Source: Cervus elaphus
Lineage: Eukaryota > Chordata > Mammalia > Artiodactyla > Cervidae
Assembly: GCF_910594005.1 (NCBI RefSeq)
Contig: NC_057841.1
Coordinates: 17,779,001 to 17,843,000 of the forward strand
Direction: 5' to 3'
Length of the DNA: 64,000 bases
Both the position numbers and the translations under genes were made by a program. Positions within the stretch are counted from its first letter, which is position 1. Each line of letters opens with the position of its first letter. A model generated the notes under the pieces. That model saw only the letters and a list, made by a program, of their open reading frames with translations. It did no database searches and was not told the origin of the DNA. Of this stretch, positions 32,061-42,716 are shown piece after piece.

Positions 32061-35000
32061 AGAAAACTGAAGTAGCAAGCCTCATATCAGAAAAAGTAGA
32101 CCTTAAATAAAGAAGATTAGAAGAGATAAGGAAGGATACTACATAATGATAAAGGAATCAATCCAAGAGGAAGACATAACAATTGTAAATATCTATGCAC
32201 CCAAAATAGAAGCACCTCAATACATAAGACAAACACTAATAGACATAAAAGGAGAAATTGACAGTAACACAATCATAGTAGGAGACTTTAACACCCCACT
32301 CACACACAGATCATCAAAACAGAAAATTAATAAGGAAACATAAGTCTTAAATGATACATTAGATGAGATGGATCTCATTGATATCTTCAGAACATTCCAT
32401 CCAAATGCAGAAGAATACACCTTCTTCTCAAGTGAACATGGAACATTCTCCAAGATAGACCACATCTTGGGTCACAAATCAGATCCCAGTAAATTTAAGA
32501 AAATTGAAATTTTATCAAGCATCTTCTCTGACTACAACACTGTAAGACTAGATATAAATTGCAAGAAAAAAGAACTGTAAGAAACACAAACACATGGAGA
32601 TTAAAAAACACTTTTCTAAATAACCAACAGGTTACTGAAGAAATCAAAAGGAAAATTAAAAAAAATTTCTAGCAACAAATGACAATGAAAACATGACAAC
32701 TCAAAATCTGTGTGATGCAGCAAAAGCAGTTCTAAGATGGAAGTTTATAGCAATACAATCCTACCTCAAGAAACAAGAAAAAACACTGAATAGACAAACT
32801 AACTTTATACCTAAAGAAACTGGAAAAATAAGAAGAAAAAACCTCCAAAATTAGTAGAAGGAAAGAAATCAGAATAAATCTGAGCAGAAATAAATGAAAC
32901 AGAAATGAAAGAAACAAAATTAAAGATTAATAAAACTAAAAGCTGGTTCTTTGAGAAGATAAACAAAATTGACAAACCCTTAGCCAACTCATCATGAAAA
33001 AAAGAGAAGAATCAAATCAACAAAATTAGAAATGAAAAAGGAGAGGTTACAACAGACAGTGCAGAAATACAACGGATTATAACAGACTATTATGAACAAC
33101 TATACGGCAATAAAATAGATCACCTGGAAGAAATGGACAGGTTCTTAGAAAAGTTCAATCTTCCAAGACTGAGCCAGGAAGAAATAGATATTATGAACAG
33201 TCCAATTAAAAGCACTGAACTTGAAGCTGTGATCAAAAATCTCCCAAAAAACAAAAGTCCAGGACCAGGTGGCTTCACAGGAGAATTCTATAAAGCATTT
33301 AGAGAAGACCTAATGTCTATCCTTCTAAAACTCTTTCAAAAAATTGCAGAGTAAGGAACACTTCCAAACTCATTTTACAAGGCCACCATCACCCTGACAC
33401 CAAAACCAAAGACAACACACAAAAAAAGAAAACTACAGGCCAATATCACTGATGAACATAAATGCAAAAATCCGCCACAAAATTATAGCTAACAGAATTC
33501 AGCAACACATCAAAAAGCTCACACACCATGATCAAGTTGGATTTATTCCAGGGATGCAAAGATTCTTCAGTATACAGAAATCAATCAATGTGATATACCG
33601 TATTAAAACTTGAAAGATAAAAAAATAAGATCATCTCAATAGATGCAGAAAAACCCTTTGACAAAATTCAGCACCCATTTATGACTACAACTCTTCAAAA
33701 AATGGGCATAGAAGGAACATCCCTCAACATAGTAAAGGCCATATATGATAAGCCTACAGCAAACATTATTCTCAATGGTGAAAAACCGAAAGCATTCCCC
33801 CTAAGATCAGGAACAAGACAAGGGTGTCCACTTTCACTTCTGTTATTCAACTTAGTTCTGGAAGTCCTAGCTACAGCAATCAGAGAAGAACAAGAAATAA
33901 AATGAATCTAGATTGGAAAAGAAGAAGCAGAATTCTCACTGTTTGCAGATGACATGATACTGTGCATAGAAAACCCTAAAGGCAGTATCAGAAAATTCCT
34001 AGAACTAATCAGTGAATTTCGCAAAGTTTCAGGATACAAAATCAATACACAGAAATCACTTGCATTTTTACATACTAACAATGAAAAATCAGAAAGAGCA
34101 ATTAAGGAATCAATCCCATTTACCATTTCAACAGAAAGAATTAAGTATCTAGGAATAAACTTACCTAAGGAGACAAAATATCTGTACACAGAAAATTATA
34201 AGACACTAATGAAAGAAATCAAAGATGGCATAAACAGATGGAGAAATATTCCATGTTCCTGAGTAGGAAGAATCAATATTGTGAAAATGACTATACTGCC
34301 AAATGTAATCTACAGATTTAAGGAAATCCCTATCAAATTACCAATGACATTTTTCACAAAACTAGAACAAAAAATTTCACAATTCATATGGAAATACAAA
34401 AGACCCAAAATAGCTAAAGCACTCTTGAGAAAGAAGAAGAAAGCTGGAGGAATCAAGCTTCCTGACTTCAGATTATACTACAAAGCTACAGTCATCAAGA
34501 CAGTATGGTACTGACCCAAAAACAGACATATAGACCAATGTAACAAGATAGAAAGCCCAGAAATAAACCCATGCATCTATGGCTACCTTATTTTTGAAAA
34601 AGGAGGCAAGAATATATAGTGGGGCAAAGACAGCCTCTTCAATAAATGGCGCTGGGAAAACTGGAAAGCTACATGTAAAAGAATGAAATAAGAAGACTTC
34701 TTAACAACAAAAACTCAAAATGGATTAAAGACCTAAATGTAAGACCAGAAACTATAAAACTCTTAGAGGAAAACATAGGCAGAAAACTCGATGACATAAA
34801 TCAAAGCAAGATCCTCTATGACCCACCTCCTAGAACAGTGGAAATAAGAACAAAAGTAAACAAATGGGACTTGATTAAACTTAAAAGCTTTTGTACCACA
34901 AAGGAAAATATAAGCAAGGGGAAAAGACAACCCTCAGAATGGGAGAAAATAATAGCAAATGAAAAAAACTGACAAAGGATTAATTTCCAAAATATACAAG

Positions 35001-35327
35001 CAGTTCATACAACTCAGTGCCAGAGAAACAAATAACCCAATCAAAAAGTGGGGGAAAGACCTATACAGACATTTCTCCAAAGAAGACATACAGATGGCTA
35101 ACAAACACCTGCAAAGAAACTCAACATCACTCATTATTAGAGAAATGCAAATCAAAACTACAATGAGATATCACCTCACACCGGTCAGAATGGCCATAAT
35201 CAAAAAGTCTACAAACAATAAATGCTGGAAAGGGTGTGGAGAAAAGGGAACACTTGTGCACTGTTGGTGGGAATGTAAATTGATACAGCCACTATGGAAG
35301 ACAGTATGGAGATTCATTAAAATCTAG
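32060..35327 (+). pseudogene. L1 ORF2 remnant (endonuclease, RT, Cys-rich end)
   Basis: L1 ORF2 supplies the endonuclease and reverse transcriptase for target-primed insertion. Recognisable blocks in order are: endonuclease with 'VGDFN' near 32280 (32146-32343); 'KIDHILGHKS' and the active-site block changed to S-D-Y-N (usual S-D-H-N, so the catalytic His is lost) near 32525; the RT approach 'KNKSPGPGGFTGEFYKAF' (33133-33354); '[20 protein letters not shown]' (33681-33905); the catalytic F-A-D-D at 33942-33953; the thumb (33954-34514); and the C-terminal Cys-rich region '[18 protein letters not shown]' (34959-35327). Many stops and frameshifts separate them. The N-terminal part of the endonuclease is absent. 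Confidence 0.9.
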
Positions 35328-35521
35328 GAATAAAAGCACCATACAACCCAGCAATACCACTCTTAGGCATATACCCTGAGGAAACCAAAATTGAAAGAGA
35401 CACATGTATCTCATTGTTCATTGCAGCACTATTTGCAATAGCTAGAACATGGAAGCAACCAGATGTCCATCGATAGATGAATGGACAAAGAAGTTGTGTT
35501 ATATATACACAATGGAATATT

Positions 35522-35739
35522 CAGTTCAGTTCAGTTCAGTCTCAGTCGTGTCTGACCCTTTGTAACCCCATGAACCATGCACTCCAGGCCTCCCTGTCCA
35601 TCACCAACTCCTGGAGTTTACTCAAACTCATGTCCATGGAGTGGGTGATGCCATTCAGCCATCTCATCCTCTGTCATCCCCTTCTCCTCCTGCCCCCAAT
35701 CCCTCCCAGCATCAGGGTCTTTTCCAATGAGTCAACTCT
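35522..35739 (-). mobile_element. BovB 3' tail nested in L1 3' region
   Basis: L1 sequence 'cacaatggaatatt' is interrupted and resumes as 'tattactcaaccataaaaag', with 'tatt' on both sides (35518-35521 and 35740-35743). The insert is the reverse complement of the last ~218 bases of BovB, starting with four 'ttcag' repeats. Confidence 0.9.
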
Positions 35740-36252
35740 TATTACTCAACCATAAAAAGGAACACATTTGAGTCAGTTCTAATGAAGTGGATGAACCTAG
35801 AACCTATTATACAGAGTGAAGTGAGTCATAAAGAGAAAGATAAATATCATATTCTAACATATATATATATGGAATCTAGAAAAATGGTACTGAAGAATTT
35901 ATTTACAGGGCAACAGTGGATAAACAGACATAGAGACTAGGCTTATGGACATGGGGAGAGGGGAGGAGAGAGTGAGATGTATGGAAAGAGTAACATGGAA
36001 ACTTATTTTACCATGTGTAAAATAGCCAATGGGAATTTGCTGTATGGCTCAGGAAACTAAAACAGGGGCTCTGTATCAATCTAGAGGAGTGGGATGGGGA
36101 GGTAGATGGGAGGGAGGTTCAAAAGGGAGGGGATATATGTGTACCTATGGCCAATTCATGTTGAGGTTTGACAGAAAACAACAAAATTCTGTAATGCAAT
36201 TATCCTTCCATATAAAATAAATAAATTAAAAGCCTAAAAAAAAAAAAAAAAA

Positions 36253-36333
36253 GAATTTTCCACAATTTGTTGCGATCCACACAGTCAAAGGCTTTGGCAC
36301 AGTCAATAAAGCAGAAGTAAATGTTTTTTTTAA
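36253..36333 (+). mobile_element. Candidate L1 3' transduction (contains antisense BovB)
   Basis: After the L1 poly(A) run, 'gaattttccacaatttgttg' to 'agcagaagtaaatg' is the reverse complement of BovB RT sequence (around motif A), then a T run and an A run lead into the right-hand TSD. Because it lies inside the TSD it appears to have been carried with the L1, by read-through transcription at the source locus. Confidence 0.72.
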
Positions 36334-36348
36334 AAAAATACATCATTG

Positions 36349-36523
36349 ATGAACAAACCTTTGTTTCAAAACCTTATATAATTGTCTTTTGACCTCGAAT
36401 GAGTAGAACAGTCTTCAGAACTTTCAAAAAGACGTCTCTCAGGTTGGCTCAAATAAAATTTTCCATTTCCTTCTTAGGTGGACTATTGATTTGAGCCACA
36501 TCACTGTGCCAGCAGTGACGAAC
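36349..36523. other. Unique spacer
   Basis: Short unique sequence between the L1 unit and the CA repeat. Confidence 0.5.
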
Positions 36524-36543
36524 ACACACACACACACACACAC
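36524..36543. repeat. (CA)n microsatellite
   Basis: About ten CA units abut the 5' end of the next BovB fragment. Confidence 0.85.
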
Positions 36544-37015
36544 GTTTACCAATAAAGGTCCTTATAGTCAAAGCAATGGTTTTTCCAGTAGTCATGTACA
36601 GGTGTGAGAGTTGGACCATAAAGAAGGCTGAGCACCAAAAAATTAATACTTTTGAACTGTGGTGCTGGAGAAGACTCTAAGACCCACGGACAACAAGAAG
36701 ATCAAACCAATCAACCTTAAAGGAAATCAACACTGAGTATTCATTGGAAGGACTGATGCTGAAGCTGAAGCTCCAATATTTTGGTCACCTGATTGGAAGA
36801 GCTAACTCATTGGGAAAGACCCTGATGCTGGGAAAGATCAAAGGCAAGAGGAGAAGGGGGAAGCAGAAGATGAGATCCTTGGATGGCATCATTGATTCAA
36901 TGGACTTGAGTTTGAGTAAACTCTTGAAGAAGATGAAGTACAGGGAAGTCTGACATGCTGCAGTTTATGGGGTTGCAAGGAGTCAGACACAACTTAGCAA
37001 CTAAAGAGCAACAAA
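36544..37015 (+). mobile_element. BovB LINE 3' fragment, sense
   Basis: It starts in the RT C-terminal coding region ('ccaataaaggtccttatag'), passes 'tgtgagagttggaccataaa' and ends with 'gtcagacacaacttagcaac'. The coding part is short and broken. No TSD was read because of the flanking CA run. Confidence 0.9.
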
Positions 37016-39079
37016 TAGTTAAGTTAAGGGGCTCAAATGTTATTTTACTCACCTATTCTATAATCACAATGCATAAAGTATGGATAACAGTCCTTACTAT
37101 CAAGAGAATAGTAAGGGTGGCAATGTAATGAGCTGGCTCATAGAATAATGAGTTTTGGAGTAAGGTCAGAGGACTAGGAAGAACAATTATGACTAGTTAC
37201 TTTAGCATCGGTATTGTGGTCAGGTTTAGACTTGGGCTTTTAGGAATTTAAGAATTACAATTTGGAAAGGAGCTGGTACCCAGGTATAAGACCAGCCAAA
37301 TCTCTGTACCTGAAGAACACAGATTCAGCTGTCTTAGGGAGAAGAGGGTCACTTAGATAGTGGGTATCATAGGCATAACTAACAATGAACAGGATAATGA
37401 TTTCTTTGGGAGTATGAACTTAGCTCCTTTCCTTTCCGGTGGTCATTCCTTTGCCTTGCCCTTATACTGGAATCTCTACCTCATCTACAAGCACCTCAAT
37501 AGCTGTCTCTTGCCTGTACATATCACTGAAATACCTATACTATGAATATTTTTAATTTAAATCTTGCCTATGCAGGCCATCAGGAAATCTGGATGGATCT
37601 CTAAGGAGATCTAGACAACCCCTGACCTTGAGGATAAAGGTAAATTTTGCTCTCAGTTTAGAGAGTCTTTCTATCCCTCTGATAAGTCTTCATGATTTCT
37701 TTATTTCAGATATTTTCCTTGCATTATGCAAATGGCTCAGAGTAGCACAACAGCACTTGGACATCAATCTCATTAATACTCAGAACAATGTTATAAAATT
37801 CCCATTGCAAAATAATGGTAGAACAGAAAAGTATCAATTAATATAAGGATGTCTTGTGTCCCTTTATTATTAGCCTTTAAAATGTTCTAGTCATAATATT
37901 TCACAATAATACATTTAATAAATTAAAAAAAATTAAAACCTAAAAATAAAATTACACTCTCATAATGATATCTCTTATTGGCATGTGTGAGAAAAACAGT
38001 ATATGAAAATACAGTGTCACATATGCCATAGTAGCAGTATGTATGGGAGTATTCAGGAAATTCAGAAGAGGGGAATAAACTCAGGCAGAGAATCAAGAAA
38101 GGTTGTATAAGGCAGGTGATCTAGGATCACTGCCTTGAAAACTGACTAGAAATTATCCATGATAAGATTCTAGGAAGAAGAAACAATATAAGAAAAGTCA
38201 AAAATATATGTAGAAATGTGTGTCCGTGTGTGTGGTAGGTGAAGAGGATGCATGTGTGTGTTTGTGTGTGTGAGAATTCCACTATCCCCCTTCCTTCTGA
38301 AGTCAGTGCAATCAAGTATATATATTCCCTGATAAATGAGTATAAATTTCACATTTTTTCTACACAGTGGTCTTGCACTTTAAGTCTAACTTCCAGCTAT
38401 AGAACCAAGTTTTTGTTCCTCAATAAAGGAATCTCAACTACCCATGTCACAGGGATGTCATATATTTAGTGGGAAGACTTAAAATAGACTTTAGAGAGTC
38501 ACCTCCTATGCATGCAAGCAGGCCTGTTCTTAGCTTTGGCAATAATGCCAGCTCCCAAGATGGTACACAGCTAGGAGGCTATTTCTTGCTGCAGTGAGAA
38601 CATCCAGTATTTACCAACCATGTGGTTTCTCCCCTATTCTGGCCAGGCTCCAGGTTATTTCTATCTGTGAGACTTACTACTTGTGATATAATTGGGTCAT
38701 ACCACACCATGTGGGATACTCCTGGGGATCAAGCCAATTTCTTTCTATCTCCAACCCATTCACTGCTCATTGGGTCAGTAACCATTATGGTAAGTGACAA
38801 GAAGTGCAGCCAAGCAACAGTGAGGTGAGGGGCCCTGTGGCAAACCTGAATTTCAACTTCCAGGTGTCCATGGCCTCCAGACCTACAGGCTAATCCTGTT
38901 TGGCAACAATTTTTGTCTTTGTTTTTCATCAAATAGTATCACCCTCTAAGTTGTGCAAGGAAGCAGTTACAAATTGTGTTAGTAATGGAGAAAGACAAAA
39001 TGCGGTTCTAGACATGAAAGCTCTAAATTTTAGTCCTCATGGTGTGAGGACTGACTGTCACTTTGGAGAATCCAGTAAT
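37016..39079. other. Unique DNA, no gene seen
   Basis: A TG-rich stretch lies at about 38217-38272. Short open frames occur but none has a recognisable domain or signal. No repeat family was recognised. Confidence 0.55.
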
Positions 39080-39118
39080 CTCTGCCCTTGTGCTTTTTTC
39101 TCTGCCCTTGTGCTTTTT
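39080..39118 (+). repeat. 20-bp tandem duplication
   Basis: The phrase 'tctgcccttgtgctttt' occurs twice in direct succession (39081 and 39101), with a 20-base period. Confidence 0.92.
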
Positions 39119-39394
39119 AGTCAAACAAATAAGGATTCTCACTGCAAGGAATACCTAGCTATGAGAGAGATAAAAACATTTTCAAAACTTTAAGACATTA
39201 AATAATATGGAATTAAGCCAGGTAGGTGTTCATCCAAAACATGTGTTAACACCACTGAGAGCAAGCAGGCCTATTTTCCAAGGCAAGTAGGTCAAATGCA
39301 GTTATCACACTTTTCTATCCATGTACTATATGCTGCCTAATTTAGAAGGACATCTGGTATCAGAGAAGTTAAGTTCATGCCACTGAATATTAAA

Positions 39395-39520
39395 GATTCA
39401 TGAGAGCTTATCATGTACAACGTGCTGTACTATGTTTTAATTTTAGTAATTTGTTCAAGGTCAGATAGCTGGTTAGTGTAAGGCTACATTAGCTGACCTT
39501 ACTCCCAGCTGCATTCTCCA
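39395..39520 (+). repeat. Probable MIR fragment, sense
   Basis: The phrases 'gagcttatcatgtacaacgt' and 'tttgttcaaggtcagatagc' followed by 'tggttagtgtaagg' follow the MIR order with a central deletion. Confidence 0.55.
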
Positions 39521-40145
39521 TCATTCCATTCCATCACATGTTCTGGAATCAATTGTTTTCAATTGGGCAAATAGAAGAATTTATGTGCTTTAGATTCACA
39601 ACTGTTTCATCTGTGGTTCTATCTACATAAAGCACTTAGATTTTTTCAGAAATATTTAATCAGCTTTTGCTTAATTTATGAAAGAAAATATATATTAGTG
39701 ACACGAGGACTTTCACAAAGAGAAAAAAGAATATTTTGGAAAGACAAGTAAATTCCTAAGCAAAAGCAGTAGGAGCAAAGAGAGAATGAGGTGCCAACAA
39801 TATCAACACATAAATAATTCTATAAATATTGGCAGTTTTAAGGGTCACTGGCTGTGATTCTTAAGAAAAGGAAGTTAGACCAGCAACATGAACCAAGTGA
39901 TCATCTGCCACTCTAGTCTTAATCACTGCTGCCCGTTGCTGGATATTCTCCCTGGGCTATATCCACTCAACTGTGGCCCTGACCACATGGACATGAAATA
40001 AAGAAAGGAAAAGAAATTTGGCTCTTATCACAGAGCATGTCATGCTGATTTATTAACCTCAAATATAGCTTAATCTGCATAAAAACGGAGCCTTACAAAC
40101 TGACTGGGACTAATGACTCTAGTTTGAGCTCTAATTGCTTCTGGT
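39521..40145. other. Unique DNA, no gene seen
   Basis: No recognisable repeat, coding or RNA signal. Confidence 0.55.
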
Positions 40146-40463
40146 AGTCTCACTTAAGCGTGCTTGTTTGTAGCTCAGATGGTAAAGAACCTGCCTGCAT
40201 TGCGGGAGACCCAGATTTGATCAGTAGAGATGCAGGTTAGATCCTGGGGTCAGGAAGATCCCCTGGAGAAGGAAATGGCAATCCACTCCAGTATTCTTGC
40301 CTAGAGAATTCCAAGGACAGAGGAACCTGGTGGGCTACAGTTCATGGGGTCATTACTGTCAATGGGGTCACTACAGTCGGGGTTTCTATAGTCCGTGGGG
40401 TTGTAAACAGTCCAACACAACTGAGTGACTACACTTTCACTTTTCACTTTCAGTCTCATTTAA
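40146..40463 (+). mobile_element. Bov-tA SINE with TSD and internal duplication
   Basis: The tRNA-like head ('gtagctcagatggtaaagaa'), the linker and the Bov-A body are present. The region near 40340-40405 repeats a 'catggggtca'-like phrase about three times. Flanks 'agtctcacttaa' (40146-40157) and 'agtctcatttaa' (40452-40463) match at 11 of 12 bases and form the TSD. The tail has the 'cactttcacttttcacttt' form. Confidence 0.9.
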
Positions 40464-40912
40464 ATAGGTCATTCATCACTGTGAACTCTTTTGATAATCG
40501 TCTTACCGTATTATTGAATTTTACATTAATTCTGTTAAAATTTAGCCAATGTTTATTTGAAAAATAATCATTAAGGTATTAGTTCTGCTCCCTTCCCCAA
40601 GATGGGTCCTTACCAACATTCTTCTGAAGGCCCACACAATTGAAAATAGTCTATTCCATTATTTGCTAAAATGTATTGTTCAAGAATCATTGTGTTTGAG
40701 AAGGACAGAGCACGAGGAAAAGGAGACATTATCACAGACACTTTACCTGGATTGTGAGGTAAGCCATTCATTTTGAGCCAATCAAGACATAAAATATGGC
40801 TCAACAATAAAAATCCAGGTCAGTTGGCACACATTGGTTGATTTCTATTTGTTCTAGGGTGTAGTAAATTCACTTATTTTATTATGGCTCATTAACCAGA
40901 AAATGCCTGAAT
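40464..40912. other. Unique DNA, no gene seen
   Basis: No recognisable feature. Confidence 0.5.
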
Positions 40913-41203
40913 GTGTTCTTGTTCAGTTGCTAAGTCATGTCCAACTCTTTGTAACCCCACAAACTCTACTACATCAGGTTTCCCTGTCCGTCACTACCTC
41001 CTGGAATTTGTTCAGACTCATGTCCATTGAGTCAGTGATGCCATCCAATCATCTCATTCTCTGTCACCTCCTTCTCTTCCATCTTTCCCAGCATCAGGGT
41101 CTTTTCCAATGAATTGGTTCTTCCCATCTTATGATGATTGGAGCTTCAGCTTCACCATTAGTCTTTCCAGTGAATCTTCAGGGTTGATTTCCTTTAGCAT
41201 TGA
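40913..41203 (-). mobile_element. BovB 3' end, antisense
   Basis: The plus strand runs from 'gttcttgttcagttgctaag' through 'tttcccagcatcagggtctt' to 'ttgatttcctttagcattg', the reverse complement of the last ~290 bases of BovB. It is more diverged than the other tails, so probably older. Confidence 0.88.
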
Positions 41204-41900
41204 CAACAAACTAGAAAATTCTTAAAGAGGAACATTATGAATTCTAATAAATTCAGTCTAATTCATTACAATGTAACATGTTAATTGTTCAAGTATTATA
41301 TATCCTCTGAAAGGTACACTTAGTGCACAGGGGCAGATGCACAGGAAACAGATGTGTAAGTGTATGTGTGCATGTGTGCATGTGTATGTACATGATCACA
41401 CATAGTTCCATGGACAGTCAGAGAAACCAGAGAGTGCTCTGTCTGGCAAAGACCAAGAATATAAGATTTAAACTGTCCTTCTGGGAAAGAATAACATAGG
41501 TACAGAGGTGATTTTTCTCTTTCCCATTTCTGAGAGATCTCAAAGGGGATTGGCCATTGCCACCTGAAGGCTACCTGAAGAATCTGGATCTGATAAATGA
41601 GCTAATATGTCAGAAGTGTCCTGAGCAAACAGCCTGATGAGTTGATCTCAACATTTCTGTCAAGATAGATTATAAGTAATATTGTTCCACACTTTGTTAT
41701 ATTTCCTCTTCCTTTAGGTAATATACCCATGATTGATAATGAAATTACCTATTTTAGAATTTATACTTCTATTAAAGATTATATAATTCAACTCTAGATG
41801 AGACAGAATTTCTCATAAGAGTAAGTAATTTGCTCACAAGTTGCAGATAAAAAGGTGAACAGTAACTGGGGCCAGGCCAGAATCCATATCTTTTGATTAT
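41204..41900. other. Unique DNA, no gene seen
   Basis: An imperfect TGTGCA-type run lies near 41356-41392. Nothing else was recognised. Confidence 0.5.
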
Positions 41901-41910
41901 TGTCTCACTG

Positions 41911-41970
<60 letters not shown>

Positions 41971-42173
41971 TGCTTAGTCACTCAGTCATGTCTGATTCTT
42001 TGCAACCCCATGAACTGTAGCCCAACAGGCTCCTCTGTCCATGGGGGTTCTCCAGGCAAGAATACTGCAGTGGATTGCCATACCCTCCTCCAGGGGATCT
42101 TCCCAACCCAGGTCTCCTTCATTGCATGTGGAATTTTACCATCTGAGCCTCCAGGGAAGTCCTGTCTCACTGC
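41901..42173 (-). mobile_element. Bov-tA SINE, antisense, with (GT)n at its tail and TSD
   Basis: The plus strand starts with a ~55-base (GT)n run, then 'gtgcttagtcactcagtcat', the Bov-A body complement, and ends with 'gagcctccagggaagtcc', the complement of the tRNA-like head. An 11-bp repeat 'tgtctcactgc' flanks everything at 41901-41911 and 42163-42173, so the microsatellite is part of the inserted unit: it is the (CA)n tail of the SINE. Confidence 0.93.
41912..41970. repeat. (GT)n microsatellite
   Basis: A nearly pure GT run with one 'gg' interruption near 41963. It is likely length-polymorphic. Confidence 0.93.
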
Positions 42174-42489
42174 AACTTCCAACGTTAATGTCCCTGATAG
42201 GCTATTTCAAACATTTCTCACTATGAGCATTCATTAGTATCAGATCTCAGTCAAAGAGGGAACCAGGTAGGCAGCTCCCTGGTAAGCAGTTTACATGATG
42301 CATAAAAGTGTTGACTTGGCCAAAAAATTCTGTTTAAGTTTTCTGTAAAATGTTATGGAAAAATCTGGAACTTTTTGGCCACCCTTCTGCCTCCACCTTC
42401 ACCACTTAGATAAAATCATTTTGAGAGGAAACTTAATGACTATCATATCCAGTGTATCCACATCTCTCAATCTAGCCCATATATAGACT
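42174..42489. other. Unique DNA, no gene seen
   Basis: The segment around 42310-42385 ('ggccaaaaaattctgtttaa' to 'actttttggccac') looks like a short inverted arrangement of an old transposon end but was not classified. Confidence 0.4.
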
Positions 42490-42716
42490 GATGTGTGTGC
42501 ATGCGTGCCATCACTTCAGTCTTGTCTGACCCTTTGCAGCCCTGTGGAATGCAACCTGCCAGGCTCCTCTGTCCATGGGATTCTCCAGGCAAGAATACTT
42601 GAGTGGTTGTGGAGCCCTCCTAGAAGGGATCTTCCCAACTCAGGGATGGAACCTGCATCTCTTACATCTACCTGCATTGACAGGTGGGTTCTTTACCACA
42701 CCACCCAGGAAGCCTC
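42490..42716 (-). mobile_element. Bov-tA SINE, antisense
   Basis: Starts with a TG-rich tail complement, then 'atcacttcagtcttgtctga', 'ccaggcaagaatacttgagt' and ends 'accacccaggaagcctc'. Near full length, with no TSD found. Confidence 0.9.

Larger units (their letters stand above)
30474..36348 (+). mobile_element. Ruminant L1 LINE with 15-bp TSD, ORF1 missing
   Basis: A perfect 15-bp direct repeat 'aaaaatacatcattg' (30474-30488 and 36334-36348) bounds the unit. It begins with an L1 5' end ('ggagaacaagatggtggagg'), has a ~1.4-kb 5' untranslated part, a broken ORF2, a 3' untranslated part and a poly(A) run at about 36236-36252. About 80 further bases that are not L1 (36253-36333) lie before the right-hand TSD and look like a 3' transduction. 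Two BovB tails are nested in it. ORF1 and the start of ORF2 are absent, so it is an internally deleted copy. Confidence 0.92.

Noticed and set aside
28380..36600. The BovB pieces ending at 28407 and starting at 36544 as halves of one element split by later insertions
   Set aside because: The two pieces overlap by about 35 bases ('caaaggtcc' to 'atggttttt') and differ at many positions, so they are separate copies.
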